DNA of 64,000 nt, taken from the NCBI GenBank assembly GCA_028622995.1, contig JAJQJQ010000010.1:4898001-4962000 (forward strand), in the 5' to 3' direction. Source of the stretch: Panagrolaimus kolymaensis. Lineage: Eukaryota; Nematoda; Chromadorea; Rhabditida; Panagrolaimidae. Positions 1 through 12,140 of this stretch are shown here, one piece after another; position 1 is the first letter of the stretch, and every line of letters begins with the position of its first letter. A program made the translations under genes and the position numbers. The notes under the pieces were generated by a model that ran no database searches, was not told the DNA's origin, and worked only from the letters and a program-made list of their open reading frames with translations.

Positions 1-857
1 AAATTTGCCCACAATCGCTCTAGAGTGCATGCGACCTCGGCGATCGAATGAATGATGATGTGCCATGGTGCAAATAGGAAAGGTCTCTCATGTGCCATCA
101 ATAAAAAATTGTTGTTGTTTTAATATGCACCCTCCTGTAGTTTTTTAAGGGTCAAATAGCAACAGCGAATTCGATAAAGTTTTTTGTTTGCTTTACAATC
201 AAAAAAAGAGTAGCTATTGTCTATTTTTAGAAAAAAATAATAATTGCTTGTCTGGCATAAAAAAAAATTAGTTTTAGAAGATTTTTAGTCGCTAATTAAG
301 TTCAAAAATTGATTTTTTATTTTCGGTTTTGCGTTGTCAACCAAGTAAAAATTCAGTAGCCTAAAAGCCAAAGCTATGTTGTTACCGTAGCCCTTGAGGG
401 TTTAAAAAACAACTTTTTAAAGATAAAATAACTAAAAAATATGTAAATATGTTTTTTTGTCTAACGTTCAAGATAAAAGAAAATTTGAGCCACTTAGGTT
501 TTATATCTCAGATAAGAGAAAAGAGAGAGAGAGAGCTGGTCAATGTCAACACATTCATACACTTCACTTTCCATAATAATTGCCTCTAATATATTTTTAA
601 AAAACTATCCGGGACTTCCCCCAAATTTTTATCCTCCACCTACTCCATCTATTTCCGGGCATTATCTTTTACGAAATTTTTTCTTTTCGCGTTTTATATT
701 TGAAATTTACATTTCTTAAAATCATTTTTGTAATTTCAGGATCCACAACTAAACGCACCCTTCATTGGGGCTAGCTTTCTTTTTTTTTCTATCATCAAGA
801 CCGTTCCAAATCTTTTGGTTCAATTTTTTTTATATATTATCTACCAAACTATCAAAC
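1..857. other. Upstream region of the SWEET gene, no gene seen
   Basis: AT-rich non-coding DNA with no supported ORF. A good splice acceptor (aatttcag, ending at 739) lies 118 bases before the SWEET start codon at 858. The SWEET mRNA therefore probably has a 5' UTR exon starting at about 740, made either by cis-splicing from an unseen upstream exon or by spliced-leader trans-splicing. A GA-rich run (gagagagagaga) sits near 523-535. Confidence 0.5.
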
Positions 858-2506
858 ATGTTTGAATTATTCACTGAAGGTTTCACTTTCCTTAACATCC
901 TTTCCATCCTTGCTTTCTTCACTACCGTTGGACTTTTCTTCTGCGGAATGTAAGTTTTTTTCTTTCTTGTTTATTACTTTCAACCCTTTTAAAAGCTGAC
1001 GATAAATCAATGGTTTGCAAAGAAATATTTTTTTAACGAAAGAAAAAAATAAGATCAGCATCATTTACGTCATTAAAAATATTTATCCATATAAATTTTT
1101 CTATCCTTTCTTTCATTATTTTTCTATCCCCTTTCAAAATGAGATATCAAATCAACTAAAAAAAATTTATGACTAAACCAATATTTTTTTATAGACCAAT
1201 TTGCCGACAAATATGGAAACGACGAGATACATCCGAAATATCTGGTGCACCATTTTTAATGGGTGTTCTTGGGTAAGAAAAAGACATTCAAAATTAAAAG
1301 CAAACAAAAATAAACAAAATTAATTTTACAGTGGCTGTTGCTGGCTCACATATGGCTGGTTAAAAAATGATGAAACTGTTATGTATGTGACAGCAGCTCA
1401 ATGTGTACTATACTCCACATATGTCGTATTTTACTTTTTCATGACCAAAAGAAAGGTTCGTGCAATTAAAAAAGAAGCTTTTCCAAAATATCTTTTTTTT
1501 AGTTATGGATTAGTATTAAAATCGTAGCTCTCGTAGTTACCTGCACAACCCTTCTTAGCAGCGTTCATTTCTTTGGTCATAAAGTTTTCCATCCTCTCGG
1601 TGTTGTATGTTTAACTTTGAATATTGCTGATTTTGCTGCACCATTAGCTGGATTGGTAAGTAATTCAGAAATGATTAAGAATGAAAAATAACGATTTATT
1701 TTGCAGAAAGTTGTTCTTCGTCGTCGTGCTACTTCCACCCTTCCCCTTCCATTATGCATTGCCAATGCTTTAGTTTCATCTGAATGGTTCTTTTATGGGC
1801 TTCTTAAAAAGGATTTTTATCTTATCGTAAGTTCATTATTCTCATTCTTACCCAATAAAATTTTACCTTTATTTATTTTTTAGTTCCCAAATGGAATTGG
1901 ATCATTCCTTGCTATTTCCCAACTCTTCCTTTTCGTTGTCCTTCCTCGTAAACCCGGTCAAACTGCTCCTATCGTTCGTCTTTTTGATTGCTTCCGAAAA
2001 GTTGGAGGACGTGCATCTCGAGTAAAGGATATCGAAGCTGATGCCGTTGTTCCCGTTGAAACTGATGATTCATGCAAAATTAGCAAACATCGTTGGTCTG
2101 ATAGACTCGTCGCAAATGTTGCAAACGTAACTGGTGAAATTGAAAATGTTATTCATAAAGTTCATCTCGGCGATCCGTAAGTTGACAAATATTTTTTCCA
2201 AAAAAATAAATTAAACCTTTCTATTTTTGTAGATTCGCATACTCTGGCAAACTTAACAAAGATGATATAAGCACTGATAGTGAATCAGCTGGAACCCCAA
2301 CAGAAAGCAAAGAAATGAATTTTCCTATAACCATTAAAAATGAAGAACAACTTCTTAAACTTGCTAATCAACTCGCAGAAAAGCTTGTTGCATTAAAAAG
2401 TCCTCCAACCATCATTCAAGAATTAAATGAAGATGAAGAAGAAAATGCCGAAGATAAACTAAAACGATGCCGAAGTGAGCCTGATTTAAACAAACAAAAA
2501 CACTGA
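858..2506 (+). CDS. SWEET-family sugar transporter, seven exons
   Basis: Proposed exons: 858-949, 1195-1272, 1332-1455, 1503-1655, 1707-1826, 1884-2176 and 2233-2506, joining in frame to 377 residues. The product reads as a SWEET (MtN3/saliva) protein: two three-helix MtN3 repeats joined by a linker helix, seven membrane segments in all, which form a bidirectional sugar uniporter in plasma or internal membranes. The first repeat begins at MFELF and includes a [16 protein letters not shown] segment followed by a GAPF motif. The second repeat starts after HPLG and has the [20 protein letters not shown] segment typical of the family. Helices end near residue 220. A long hydrophilic acidic tail of about 150 residues (exons 6-7) follows, longer than in plant SWEETs, as in some nematode SWT proteins. 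The start is the first ATG after the acceptor at 739. C. elegans has several swt paralogues, so I give no symbol. Confidence 0.9.
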
Positions 2507-4608
2507 ACAACAAACAACAATCCGTTCAACCTAAATTTTTTTGATGATAAGATTAAAAAGGAAAAATTATTGATGGTTTAATCTCCTTCGATGCGGGTCA
2601 AAATAATATAATTTTTTTCTCTCTTTTATCTTTCATCATCAAAATAACATCAGACAACAAAAAAAAACATGCTTGGTAGATATGTTTTTTATTATTTTAG
2701 CATCCTTGTTCTTGTTCAAATTTTCTTTTTCTTTCTTTAATCAAAGCTTTATACAAAACGTTAATCTCGACGTTGTTGTTGTCCATATTCTTTTATTTTT
2801 GTTATTTATCTTTCATGTTTTTGACACACTTCTCTGCTGAAGAAGTAAGCAATTTTAATTTTGTATTTGTTTGTACAATCTGGGTTCTATCCTATTTTAG
2901 AGTCAACCTATTTAGGTCAATGCTTTCTAATCATTTTTTTCCTCTCCTTTCAAACTTCGGTACTATACTTTTTTTAATATTTAAAAAAATTAAACCTAAA
3001 ATTTTGTCTTTAATGGGCAAATCTAATGACCATCATAAATTTGGTACTCACCAATCTTCTTTTGAATACCATTATTAAAAACTAAAAATTAAAAATCATT
3101 TAGTGATTTTTTGTTTTTCTGGCCAGTTCACTTTCTTTCTTTTAATTTTTAAGTTGCAATAATATTACTGTCATCTTAAAATTATTTGTTGCTTTTGTCT
3201 CTCATTTTTTGAAAGCCATAAAGATCAAATAATTATTATTTTGTTCATATTTTGAGCAAAGTTTTTTATAGCTTTTTTTCCTGCCTAATTTTTAGTTGAT
3301 AAAATTTATCTCTTTAAAATAAATAAAAAAAGCTTTAATCTCAAAACAAATCACCACCACCAACATTTTTTTCCACAAGCACAAATAGTAGCTAGCATGC
3401 ATTATTTCTCTTGATCAACCACCAAAAACCTATTTTGTGAATGTAAAAAAATTCTAAGACCAAAACCTTTCTTTTTTTAATTGTAAATTTTTTGTTTAAA
3501 GTAGTTCTTCCTTTTGTGTAATTTTTTAGTGTTCTTATCTGTAATTTTTTTCCTATTAAATAGTTTTGTGTTGTCAACTTTAATTATGTTTTTTGAAAAC
3601 AAAACCTTTAAAAAAGGCATTTTTTCTTTTCATTGTTTTGGTCGCCGTCTCTTCGCCTTTAAAATAAATTAATTTAAACTAAAATAAAAAAAGAAGTGGC
3701 AATTGATTCACAAAAAACTATGACAAGTCAAAAAAATTAATCAAAAATTATAACAAAAATAGACAGGCAAGAAATAGAATAAGAATATGAAGAAAAAAAC
3801 TAAATTGCTCTCTTTTTTTTCTTTTCATGATGAAAAAAAAGTTCAATGATGTTCAGCAAATAAGATCATGTCGAATTAATCGTGTCATTAATCAGTTTAT
3901 AAAGAAAGTCTCCTGTTTTTTTTAGAGAAGGAATGAATAAAAAAAAGTAGATCACGGTTGCATTTTTTTGGTTTGATCAAAAATAAATATTTTTGAACTT
4001 TTTTTTGCGATGCGTTTTTGATAATGAAAAAAACACGTTAATTCACGTGAAAAAAAATACTAATTTGGGCATGAACGTCGCTTCTTTTCAATATATTTTA
4101 TGAAATATTTTATGTCTATGATTTAACAAAGAATTAATCATGCATATCATCATCAAGTTTTTATTTTTTATTTATGACAAATTGATAACAACTTCTAATG
4201 TAAAACTCGCGAATATTCTTCTTCCATGTCTCTTTTTTTCACGTTCTTGCTTTATACTTGCTCAAAGTGCATTTATTACAACCAAATTTATTGAAATACG
4301 TAAGATTATTATAAACGTCGAAGAAAAGATTTTTAAAAAGAAAAATGCCATAATCCCATCCATTCTCGAAAGAAAATTAGTAACACACGCATATTTTAAA
4401 AAATCCTTTTTAAAAACAAGGAAAAACATTTTTTAATAAAACCGGAAATTAAAGCTACCAATAAAAATAATATTATTTAGCACTCACAAGATTTTCTGTA
4501 AAATATATTTATTTCATTTTAACATTCTAAAATTCACGAAAGCTGCTAGCTTTTCTTGGTTTTAAGCTTTTCCATTAAAAAAATAGAAATCTTCTGGAAG
4601 AAGAAGTC
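2507..4608. other. Intergenic region between SWEET and globin genes
   Basis: The first few hundred bases are probably the SWEET 3' UTR. Two open frames occur (about 2773-3078 and 4140-4436) but show no domain, no conserved pattern and A/T-driven composition. I see poly-A and poly-T runs and nothing else I can support. Confidence 0.4.
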
Positions 4609-5479
4609 ATGTTTCGACATACAACTTCAACTTCACCAAATAATTTTGAAAAAACTTTATCATCCGATTCTCTTCCATTAGATTTTACTATTCTAAATAT
4701 TAAACCTTCACCGATCGAAGAATTGGCAGCTTTGGGACGACCGGCAAGTCTAAGACCTCAAAAGAATCATGATTCTATTAAATCAATTGATGATCATCTT
4801 GAAAATGATGAAAAGGAAAAAGAAATGAATAAAAAAATTGAGTTAGCAAAGAAAAATAATCCAAATCGAATTGGAGCGGATTCGAGTAAGTTTTTAGTTT
4901 AAATTTATGTTATATTATCGGACATTAAAATTTGTAGAAACTGAATCCCATATTCAAGTTAAGAGACTAAATTGTGAGCGCCGAACTTTAATTACTGAAA
5001 GTTATGCATTGCTAAAATCAGGCGACGCAACCAATGCATTGGCTGTTTTCGTACGGTAACATTTTTGTTAAAGTGAAAAAGGGAAAATTCAAAATAATGT
5101 TTTTAGAATGTTTGCTGAAAATCCTCATTTTAAAAACATTTGGCCTCAATTTCGTGGCATTCCTGATAGCTCCTTAATTTCTTCCGATCAACTAAAAAAT
5201 CATTCAAAAGTTTATCTTGGCGGAATGAATAATATCATTGATAGTATGAACGCTGGAGACGAGAGTGAATTTCGAAATATGATTCGTCGAATGGCTCGAT
5301 CCCACTCAAAATTTGGCGTTAGAAAACATCACATAATGGCAATGATTCCAGAATTCATTACTGTATTACAAACTAGTGGAGTACCCATCACCGAAGAGAT
5401 CAAAGATGCGTGGTATACACTTTTTGATGTCATAGGTAATTTACTTTCACCACTTCCTCCTTCGATTGTCTCGGTGTAA
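4609..5479 (+). CDS. Globin with N-terminal extension, three exons
   Basis: Exons 4609-4885, 4938-5055 and 5107-5479 join in frame to 255 residues. The last about 150 residues form a globin fold of the nematode glb type. A helix-A/B region (ERRTLITESYALL) leads into FAENPHFKNIWPQFR, whose final Phe fits CD1. It is followed by KNHSKVYL with a distal His (E7) and RMARSHSKFGV with a proximal His (F8). Both haem-contacting histidines are present, so haem binding is likely. The first about 95 residues are a polar, charged extension without a recognisable domain. Nematode globins are numerous and many act in oxygen sensing or redox signalling in neurons rather than oxygen storage, so the exact role cannot be set from sequence. 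The gene converges on the dcap-2 gene, with 337 bases between stop codons. Confidence 0.85.
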
Positions 5480-5816
5480 TAAAAACATAATAAATAATAT
5501 TTTTTGTTTTTATTAAACTTTTCACGTGAATTCCAACATTTTTTGTTTATTTATTTATTTATTTATGTGATAAAACTCATACAATAAAAAACTTATAATA
5601 ATCATTATAGTTAGTGGCTGGTTTTTCAAAAGTATTTATTTTTGTTTTGAGATTTTATAATTAAAAAATATTTTTTTGAATAATGAAAAAAACAAGAATT
5701 AAAAAGTCTGAACTAAATTTCTCAAATTGCAACAACAACTACTATTGGGATTGACAAAAAATAACTATGTACTTTTTTTGGAGGGAAAATAAAACTTTTT
5801 TTCTAAAATATATCAA
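5480..5816. other. Convergent 3' gap between globin and dcap-2
   Basis: AT-rich spacer between two convergent stop codons. AATAAA motifs directly follow the globin stop (from about 5478), and a TTTATTTATTTATTTA run lies near 5545-5562. It must hold both polyadenylation sites. Confidence 0.4.
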
Positions 5817-8302
5817 TTAAACCATAGTGGAAGTTTTGCATTTTTGAACACAATTTTGAAATTCTTCAATCAAGCGTTCAGTATCAATATGAAAGTTTTG
5901 CCAAGCTGAAGGAATTACAAGTTCAGTGAATTTTATTTGGGTTTGGGAAGTTCCTGCACCATTATCAAAAACAGTCAAACTAAAAAAACGTTTTGATTAG
6001 ATTTATGCAAATTTTTAAGGATTTTAAACAAACTTTGAATTATTGTTTCCATTATGAACTTCTCCTGCTGTCGCTGCTATATTTGTTTCAGAACTTTTCG
6101 ATGATGAAAGTTGTTTAACTGGAGTGAAAGCGGAAGTTTCAGAAAACACTTGAGCACTAATTTTAACTGGACCCGCTGGAGGTGAAAAGGGAACATAGCT
6201 CATAGTTGTTGGAACTGGCGCATGCAATGGCCTACCAGGAGATTGGTGTAAACTTGGAGGAGATGGAGTGCCACCACCTGCGCTATTTGGAGTTTTACAT
6301 TTAAGAAGAATATCCGAAAGATTAAAATTAATAAGCCCTCCTTGCTCATGACTGACATTTTCTTGCTCCTCTGTGGAAGGAAGTACAATGTCGTCATTAT
6401 TTTCATTGCTATGAGATTGAGATTTTCGATTATTTCTTCGACCACCTCGACGAGTTTTAGATGATTTGGGCGTTCGAGCAAAATATGTTGTTGATGAATT
6501 AATATGTTCATCCGAAGTTGTGGGATCATAAGGTTCTGATCCTCGATGGAGAGAAGAGCATTCGCCAGGGAGAGGCTTCTTTTCAGTGGCTGGAGTTTTG
6601 AGTACACTTTCCACAGTGCTAAAACAAAGTTCTGCTGTTTCATTAAGCTTTAAAATCGTTTCATATTCTGATGGTGATTCTTCATTAATAGAAATGTTAT
6701 CATTTGAAGTGCTGGTTTCAGCCTAAAATAAAGTTCAAATAAAAAATTTAAATATTTAATAGTAAAAAAAAGTTACTTCGCGAGGAGAATATTCTTCGTC
6801 GGGAAGTTCATAAACTAGGATTACCAATTTCGAGGGATGAATTGGCTTTGGATGTTTGATTTCTGATTCCCTTGGCGGAGGAGGTTGAGGTGACTCTGCA
6901 AATACAAACAAACAATTATTTTTTTAACATTTAAATTTTGCAAAACTTACGCATGCTTGTAATCATTTTTAAAAATGATTCACCCGTGAAACTTTGTTTA
7001 GTCACGGGAGATGCTTGTGAATTTAAATGTAAGGGTTTAAAGACTGCTTCAGGTGTTGATGATAAATTGGTGTTAATAGACAATAATGAAGCCAAAGGTG
7101 AAGAAGTTGAGGGGTTTTCATATTTATTTTGATCTTGAAGGGAGTTACTTGAAGAAGCTGGAGCCAAAGATTTGCGAGGAACGACTGGCATAAATGCACT
7201 TGTTTGAGCTATGTTAATATTGGAAGATTTTGGAGCTCGATTTTGTTCAGATCTAACAAATTTTTGGAGTTGTTTAATAAATGTTGCAATTGTGAAAAAA
7301 TTTGCTGGTCTTAGATTAAATTTAACACAAGCTTCTTTATCCGTTTGATGGACAGGCAAATCCCAAACAGAGAACCATTGAATTCGACTAAAACAAATCA
7401 ATTATAAAAGGTTCTAAAAAATATTTTAAATTACCGAATTTCACATGGAGCTTCAGGTTTAAAAGAAAAATCAATTTCAATATCTTTAACGATAAATAAT
7501 TGAGTTGGAGTATTTCCAACTACTCGAGAGATATAACAATTGGCATTGATTTTATCACTAATATCATATCCAACTTCTTCACGAACTTCTCGAACGGCTG
7601 CATCCACATCATTTTCTTCCTCATTTACTTTACCTTTGGGAAAACCCCAACATCCCTTGGATGAATAATAACCTTGAACAAGTAAAACATAATTGAGAGT
7701 TTTATCCAAAAGGATTGCACCTTTAACCGGGATGGATTTCTTGTAGATGACAAAATCGTTCATAATCTAAAAGCCAAACATTAAAAAATTATGAAAATTT
7801 AAAGATTGGTTATACCTTATCAAAATCTGAAAGCCGTGGACGAAGAAAATCAACGTATTTGAATATAACTTTTGAAAAATTTCTAAAATCTTCTCGATGC
7901 TGTTTATTATTAACGTTGCAAAGAGTCGAATTTCCGTAATTATCCAGAAAAAACCAAAAAGCTAATTCAATTTCAAAACAAATTCGAATATTATCTTCTT
8001 TCTAAAAAGAGTTCTTTATTTTACTGAATTTTGCCGCCAAAAAAATAGTTTTACTTACTAAATCATCTGGAAGTGTCAAAACGAATCGACCGCAAATATC
8101 CGAAAGAATATTTTCTGGAATATCACTGAAATCAGCGGCAAACTTTATTTCAGAAAAGGATTTGCTTTTTCCTCCTTTTCCACCTCGACGGGTTTTGCGT
8201 TTTGATGACTAAAAAAATTAAAATTGTATAAAAAAATTATATTTTTTGAATGTTTAAACAAACCCCTTCAACAACAGCCACCAGCTGATTTTCTTCTTCC
8301 AT
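5817..8302 (-). CDS. dcap-2: mRNA-decapping enzyme DCP2 homologue, eight exons
   Basis: Exons in transcript order: 8302-8264, 8208-8059, 8001-7816, 7766-7435, 7387-6951, 6895-6777, 6722-6034 and 5979-5817, in frame to 704 residues. DCP2 is a Nudix hydrolase that removes the m7G cap and commits mRNA to 5'-3' decay. Visible parts: an N-terminal helical regulatory domain (SEIKFAADFSDIPENILSDICGRFVLTLPDDL, then the aromatic FWFFLD segment), then the catalytic domain opening with IPVKGAILLD. The 23-residue Nudix box is GKVNEEE..REVREEVGY (G, E, REVREE and G all kept). The Box B helix follows (LRPANFFTIATFIKQLQKFV). The C-terminal half is a low-complexity Ser/Pro/Asn-rich tail, as in other metazoan DCP2 proteins. 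A basic KTRRGG motif occurs near residue 17 and again near residue 510. Confidence 0.93.
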
Positions 8303-9922
8303 TGTTTTTTAACCCTCACTTTTTGTTTTACGTAAAAAATATAAAAACAGACGAACTCTGAACACAAATACAGCCAATCAGTGATGAGAAAGAGCAAAAA
8401 CACCTCCTTTTTATGAATAAAATTTCCCTCCTGAAAAATATTTGTTTTTCAAAAAATAAAAAAGAGTTGTTTCATCAATGATTTTTTCTCGTAAAAAACC
8501 TTATTCAACGACAAAAGTATTTATCCAACAACGAAAAGGCAATAATAAAAAAATGTACGCTATTCATGCCAGTAGCAAACAGTTGAGGTTTGCGACTGCT
8601 TTATTTCAATGAAAGCTGCTTATAAGAATGCACGTATATAACCTCACTGATTGGAAAGATTTAAAAAAAAGAAAAAAGTTGCAAAAAAAGAAAAAAATTA
8701 TACCAATTCAATAAGGGCCACAGAAAGTATTCCTTTAGAGATGGAGGAAGAAAGGAGGCATAATTGGATTAGTGCACCTTTTTTAAGGCAATTATAACTT
8801 AAAGTGCAAAAACCAAATAGTCAACTATTTTTTTTACAGATTACAGAAATTTTAACCCATGAGTATAATAAAAAAGAGTTTATAATTAAAAGGTAAATGT
8901 TGCAGAATTTAGCATTTTACTTCTTAATTTCCATCTATTTGTTTGCCAATGAATGGTATTATTTATCTTTAGTTTTTCTTTTCTTTTTTACACAATTTTA
9001 ATCGATACTTTCAACAAATTTTTTTAAGTATTTACCGAGAAAAAGGAAAATCAATAAATAAAGTAAAGACATTTATTATTTACCATATAAAAAATAAGAA
9101 AACCCTAAGCACAGACTCTTTATTTTTGTGAACTTTTTCCTTAACTTTGAAGCAGCACAAACCATAAAATGATGAAACTTTATTTTGCATATATGTATTT
9201 TATCTTTGTTATCTAAACTTTTTTCTGAAACAATTTGATAGAAGGAACTTTGATTGTTATGTTTTTTAAGTTGTCGTCGACTCAAGCATTTATAGTCTCA
9301 AAACGAACGAGCATTTGTCAACTAAAATATCTAACAAATTTTTATCCAACTACAGAGATTTTCATTATGACATGTACTTACTTTTTAGTAAAGCATGTGA
9401 TTATAATTGTTACTATTTATTTGATAACTTTTTAAACTAACTCATATTGCGTTCCTTTAATACAACGCGGCTGGTAAATCAAAGGTCGATATTTTTTTCC
9501 TTTGAATGATCGCTGCTTGCTTTTGGTTGTTCCCCTTTTTTCCAGCAAAGTTGTTTTTGTTTTTTGCGTTCACTGACTGTTTTTAAAATTAATTTAGCTC
9601 TCTATTTATATATTTTCATGGTTTTAATTTATTGAAAATTTATTTTATTGATTTTTTAAGTTTTTCTAAGAATATATCTCATTTTTGACGTTATTTCAAC
9701 TTTTCTATTTCGTCCTTCATTTTTAGACAACGTGTTATTACCATTATAATCATTTTTTTGTGTTGTTGCTAAGCAAAAATATTGTTTCAGGTTTTCTTTA
9801 TATTATTTATATATCTATATGAATTATTTTTATTAGAAATCATTAAAATAACTTAATCTTCCAACGGGTATATATTCTCAAACTAAATTACACACACGCA
9901 ACAAACACAAATCGCTTTTATT
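8303..9922. other. Divergent intergenic region between dcap-2 and the J-protein gene
   Basis: About 1.6 kb separating two divergent starts, so it should hold both promoters. It is AT-rich with a long pyrimidine-rich stretch before 9923. The short open frames (9076-9285 minus, 9235-9435 plus) show no domain and are not annotated. Confidence 0.4.
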
Positions 9923-11338
9923 ATGGTCGCTGAAGCAAATCGTGATGAAGCTCTTATTTGCCTTCAAAAGGCAAAAGAGGCTATGCTTGCCAAAGATGAA
10001 GCTAAAATGAAACGTTTTATTGAAAAAGCAAGGCGGTTAGATCCAACATGTGATGTTAAAAGTATGAATTCAGTTATAATAATGAATTTGACAAAGATAA
10101 ATTTAAGGTTTCTTAACAAATGGTGCCTATGCTTCTAAACCAGATAAGAATGAAAAAAGTCAACAGGAGCGTAGTTATTCACATGATGATCATTATGAAG
10201 AACCAGAACTTAGAAATCGTCGGCGTTCTCGCGGTTCGCCTTCAAGAGCTTCAAATGCAAGCGCTGAAAATCCTTCAAGTTCACAAAAAAATTCACGTTC
10301 TCGTTCACGTAGCACTAGCGCATCTAGAAGAAAGAATGATGCCGATGAACCTGCAGCTGCATTTGCTGCAGATGAGGTTCAATCTGTTGAAAGGTTAGGG
10401 ATTGCATTTATTTGTTAATAATTTAAAACAATCAAAAAACTTTACAGAATTCGCCATTGTAAAGATTATTATGAAATTCTTCAAGTTGAGAAGAATTGTA
10501 CTGAAATTATATTAAAGAAAAAGTATCGTGAATTAGCATTAAAATTGCATCCAGATAAATGTAAAGTTCCTGGTGCCACTGATGCTTTTAAAGGTTGGGC
10601 TTTTATTGAAGTAGTTGCATCTTTTAACTTTAATTTTATAGCCCTTGGAAATGCTTATGCCGTTCTTTCGGATACTAAAAAGCGCGCAGAATATGATCAA
10701 TATGGAGCGGAAGGAGCTCGAACAACTACCCGTCGAAGAAATAACGACTTTTATGATTATGATGTTGGTCGAGGATTTGAAGCTGAAATGTCTCCTGAAG
10801 ACATATTTGAAATGTTCTTTGGTGGTGGATTTCCCACTGGATCAGTAAATCGCCGACGAACACATTTCCAATTTCGCCGTGAAGAACCTCAAGAACCCCA
10901 ATCACTTCTTATGAATCTTTTCCATATTTTACCTGTGATCGTTCTACTTTTTGGAGGACTTTTCGTGCAATTCCTCGTCGGTGAACCAGCTTATTCCCTT
11001 CAACGCGAAGGTGATTATGTTTATTTACGCCAAACACGAGATTTACGGGTTAATTATTACGTTAAAAGAAACTTTGAGCAAGAAAATCGAGGTAAGATTA
11101 GTCAAATTGAAACTCATGTAGAGAATGAATATGTAAATCAATTACGAATGAGATGTTATAAAGAGAAGAACAATCGTAAGTTTATTTATTATCTTTGAGA
11201 GTTTGGACTATGACTATTTTGATTTTAGGTGAAACTATGTTGTGGTCAGCTAAAATGCGAGGAGATAATGTACTTTGGCAAAAAGCACAAAATATGGCAC
11301 TTCCATCCTGCCAGAAATTGCAAGAAGTTATGGCCTAA
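9923..11338 (+). CDS. ER-membrane J-domain co-chaperone, DNAJB12/DNAJB14 type
   Basis: Exons 9923-10061, 10108-10393, 10448-10593, 10642-11175 and 11229-11338 give 404 residues. The order of parts matches DNAJB12/14. An N-terminal helical segment (NRDEALICLQKAKEAML..FIEKARRLDPT) precedes a Ser/Arg-rich linker. The J domain starts at KDYYEILQV with the HPD motif in LKLHPDK and ends in SDTKKRAEYDQYG. A Gly/Phe-rich FFGGGF segment, one membrane helix (LFHILPVIVLLFGGLFVQFLV) and a DUF1977 tail (TMLWSAKMRGDNVLWQKAQ) follow. Such proteins sit in the ER membrane with the J domain in the cytosol and recruit Hsp70 for quality control of membrane proteins. The 48-base intron at 10594-10641 has no stop and keeps frame, so a retained form would insert 16 residues into the J domain right after the HPD helix. 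C. elegans DNJ-1 is the likely counterpart, from memory of the family. Confidence 0.92.
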
Positions 11339-11780
11339 TTATAATAATTATAATTATTTTTTGTCATCTCGATTCATTCCTTCTTCACCTCCACCTGATG
11401 GGTTTGATTCTTTATCTTTATAGTGCCGAACAACTAATTTTATTATATTATATTTTATTTTATTTGTAATTTTTTGCTCAGTGTTATTATATTTTTTTTC
11501 TTTTGTTTTATAATACGTAGGATGGCAATTTTACAACACTTTTTTTTATTATTACTTTTGTATGAAATTGAAATGGCTTTCTAATCAATAATAATATTTC
11601 TTGGAAAACAAAAAAAATATATTAAGTATGGTTTATAAATGGAATTGGATAAAATACAGTTGGAATACAAATGGAAATCTTTTTAAAATACATTTAGAAA
11701 ATATTAATACTAAAGCTTTTTTTCAAAAACAGGAAATTTTTCATAGTTTTTTTGGGTTTAGTTGTTTGTTGTTGAATTAA
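11339..11780. other. Convergent 3' gap between the J-protein and CRIP genes
   Basis: Spacer of about 440 bases between convergent stop codons, strongly AT-rich. It holds both 3' UTRs and no supported gene. Confidence 0.4.
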
Positions 11781-12140
11781 TTATTGGACACGTCCAGTTG
11801 AACCATTAAGGAAAACATGGGATTCAGTACCTAAAAAATATGTCAAATTTTTGCACAAAGAATGGTTTTATTTTAATTACCTCCATGTCCATATCCTTTG
11901 GGGCCAAAGAGGGCTCCATAACATCGATTACAATATGGCTTTCCATCATGTTCACTATGAGATCCAGCAGAAAGGGTTTTGCCACACTTTTCGTTATCAC
12001 ATCGAAGGCAAGGACGATGCCAATCTTTTCCAAGGGATGTGACACGTTCGGCTAAAAATTAAAATTTAGCTCCAATAATGAACTCAAGTAAATAACTTAC
12101 CAAAGTAAACTGGTTTAGTACAACGAGGACACTGAGGCAT
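11781..12140 (-). CDS. Cysteine-rich intestinal protein (CRIP), single LIM domain
   Basis: Exons 12140-12101, 12051-11881 and 11830-11781 give an 86-residue protein. It is almost wholly one LIM domain: the first zinc site uses C4, C7, H25 and C28, and the second is built from C31, C36, C54 and C57. The motif [19 protein letters not shown] is nearly the same as in vertebrate CRIP1, and the glycine-rich tail GPKGYGHGG followed by ESHVF matches the CRIP1 C-terminus. CRIP proteins are small zinc-binding adaptors. The C. elegans relative (valv-1) is expressed in intestinal valve cells, but tissue cannot be read from sequence. The length is normal for the family. The gene is convergent with the J-protein gene. 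Confidence 0.92.

Noticed and set aside
2773..3078. 101-codon hydrophobic open frame after the SWEET gene
   Set aside because: It starts at a non-ATG codon, is Phe/Leu-rich from T-rich DNA, shows no domain and lies in the likely 3' UTR.
4140..4436. 98-codon open frame before the globin gene
   Set aside because: Basic low-complexity product, no splice structure and no recognisable motif; consistent with chance in AT-rich DNA.
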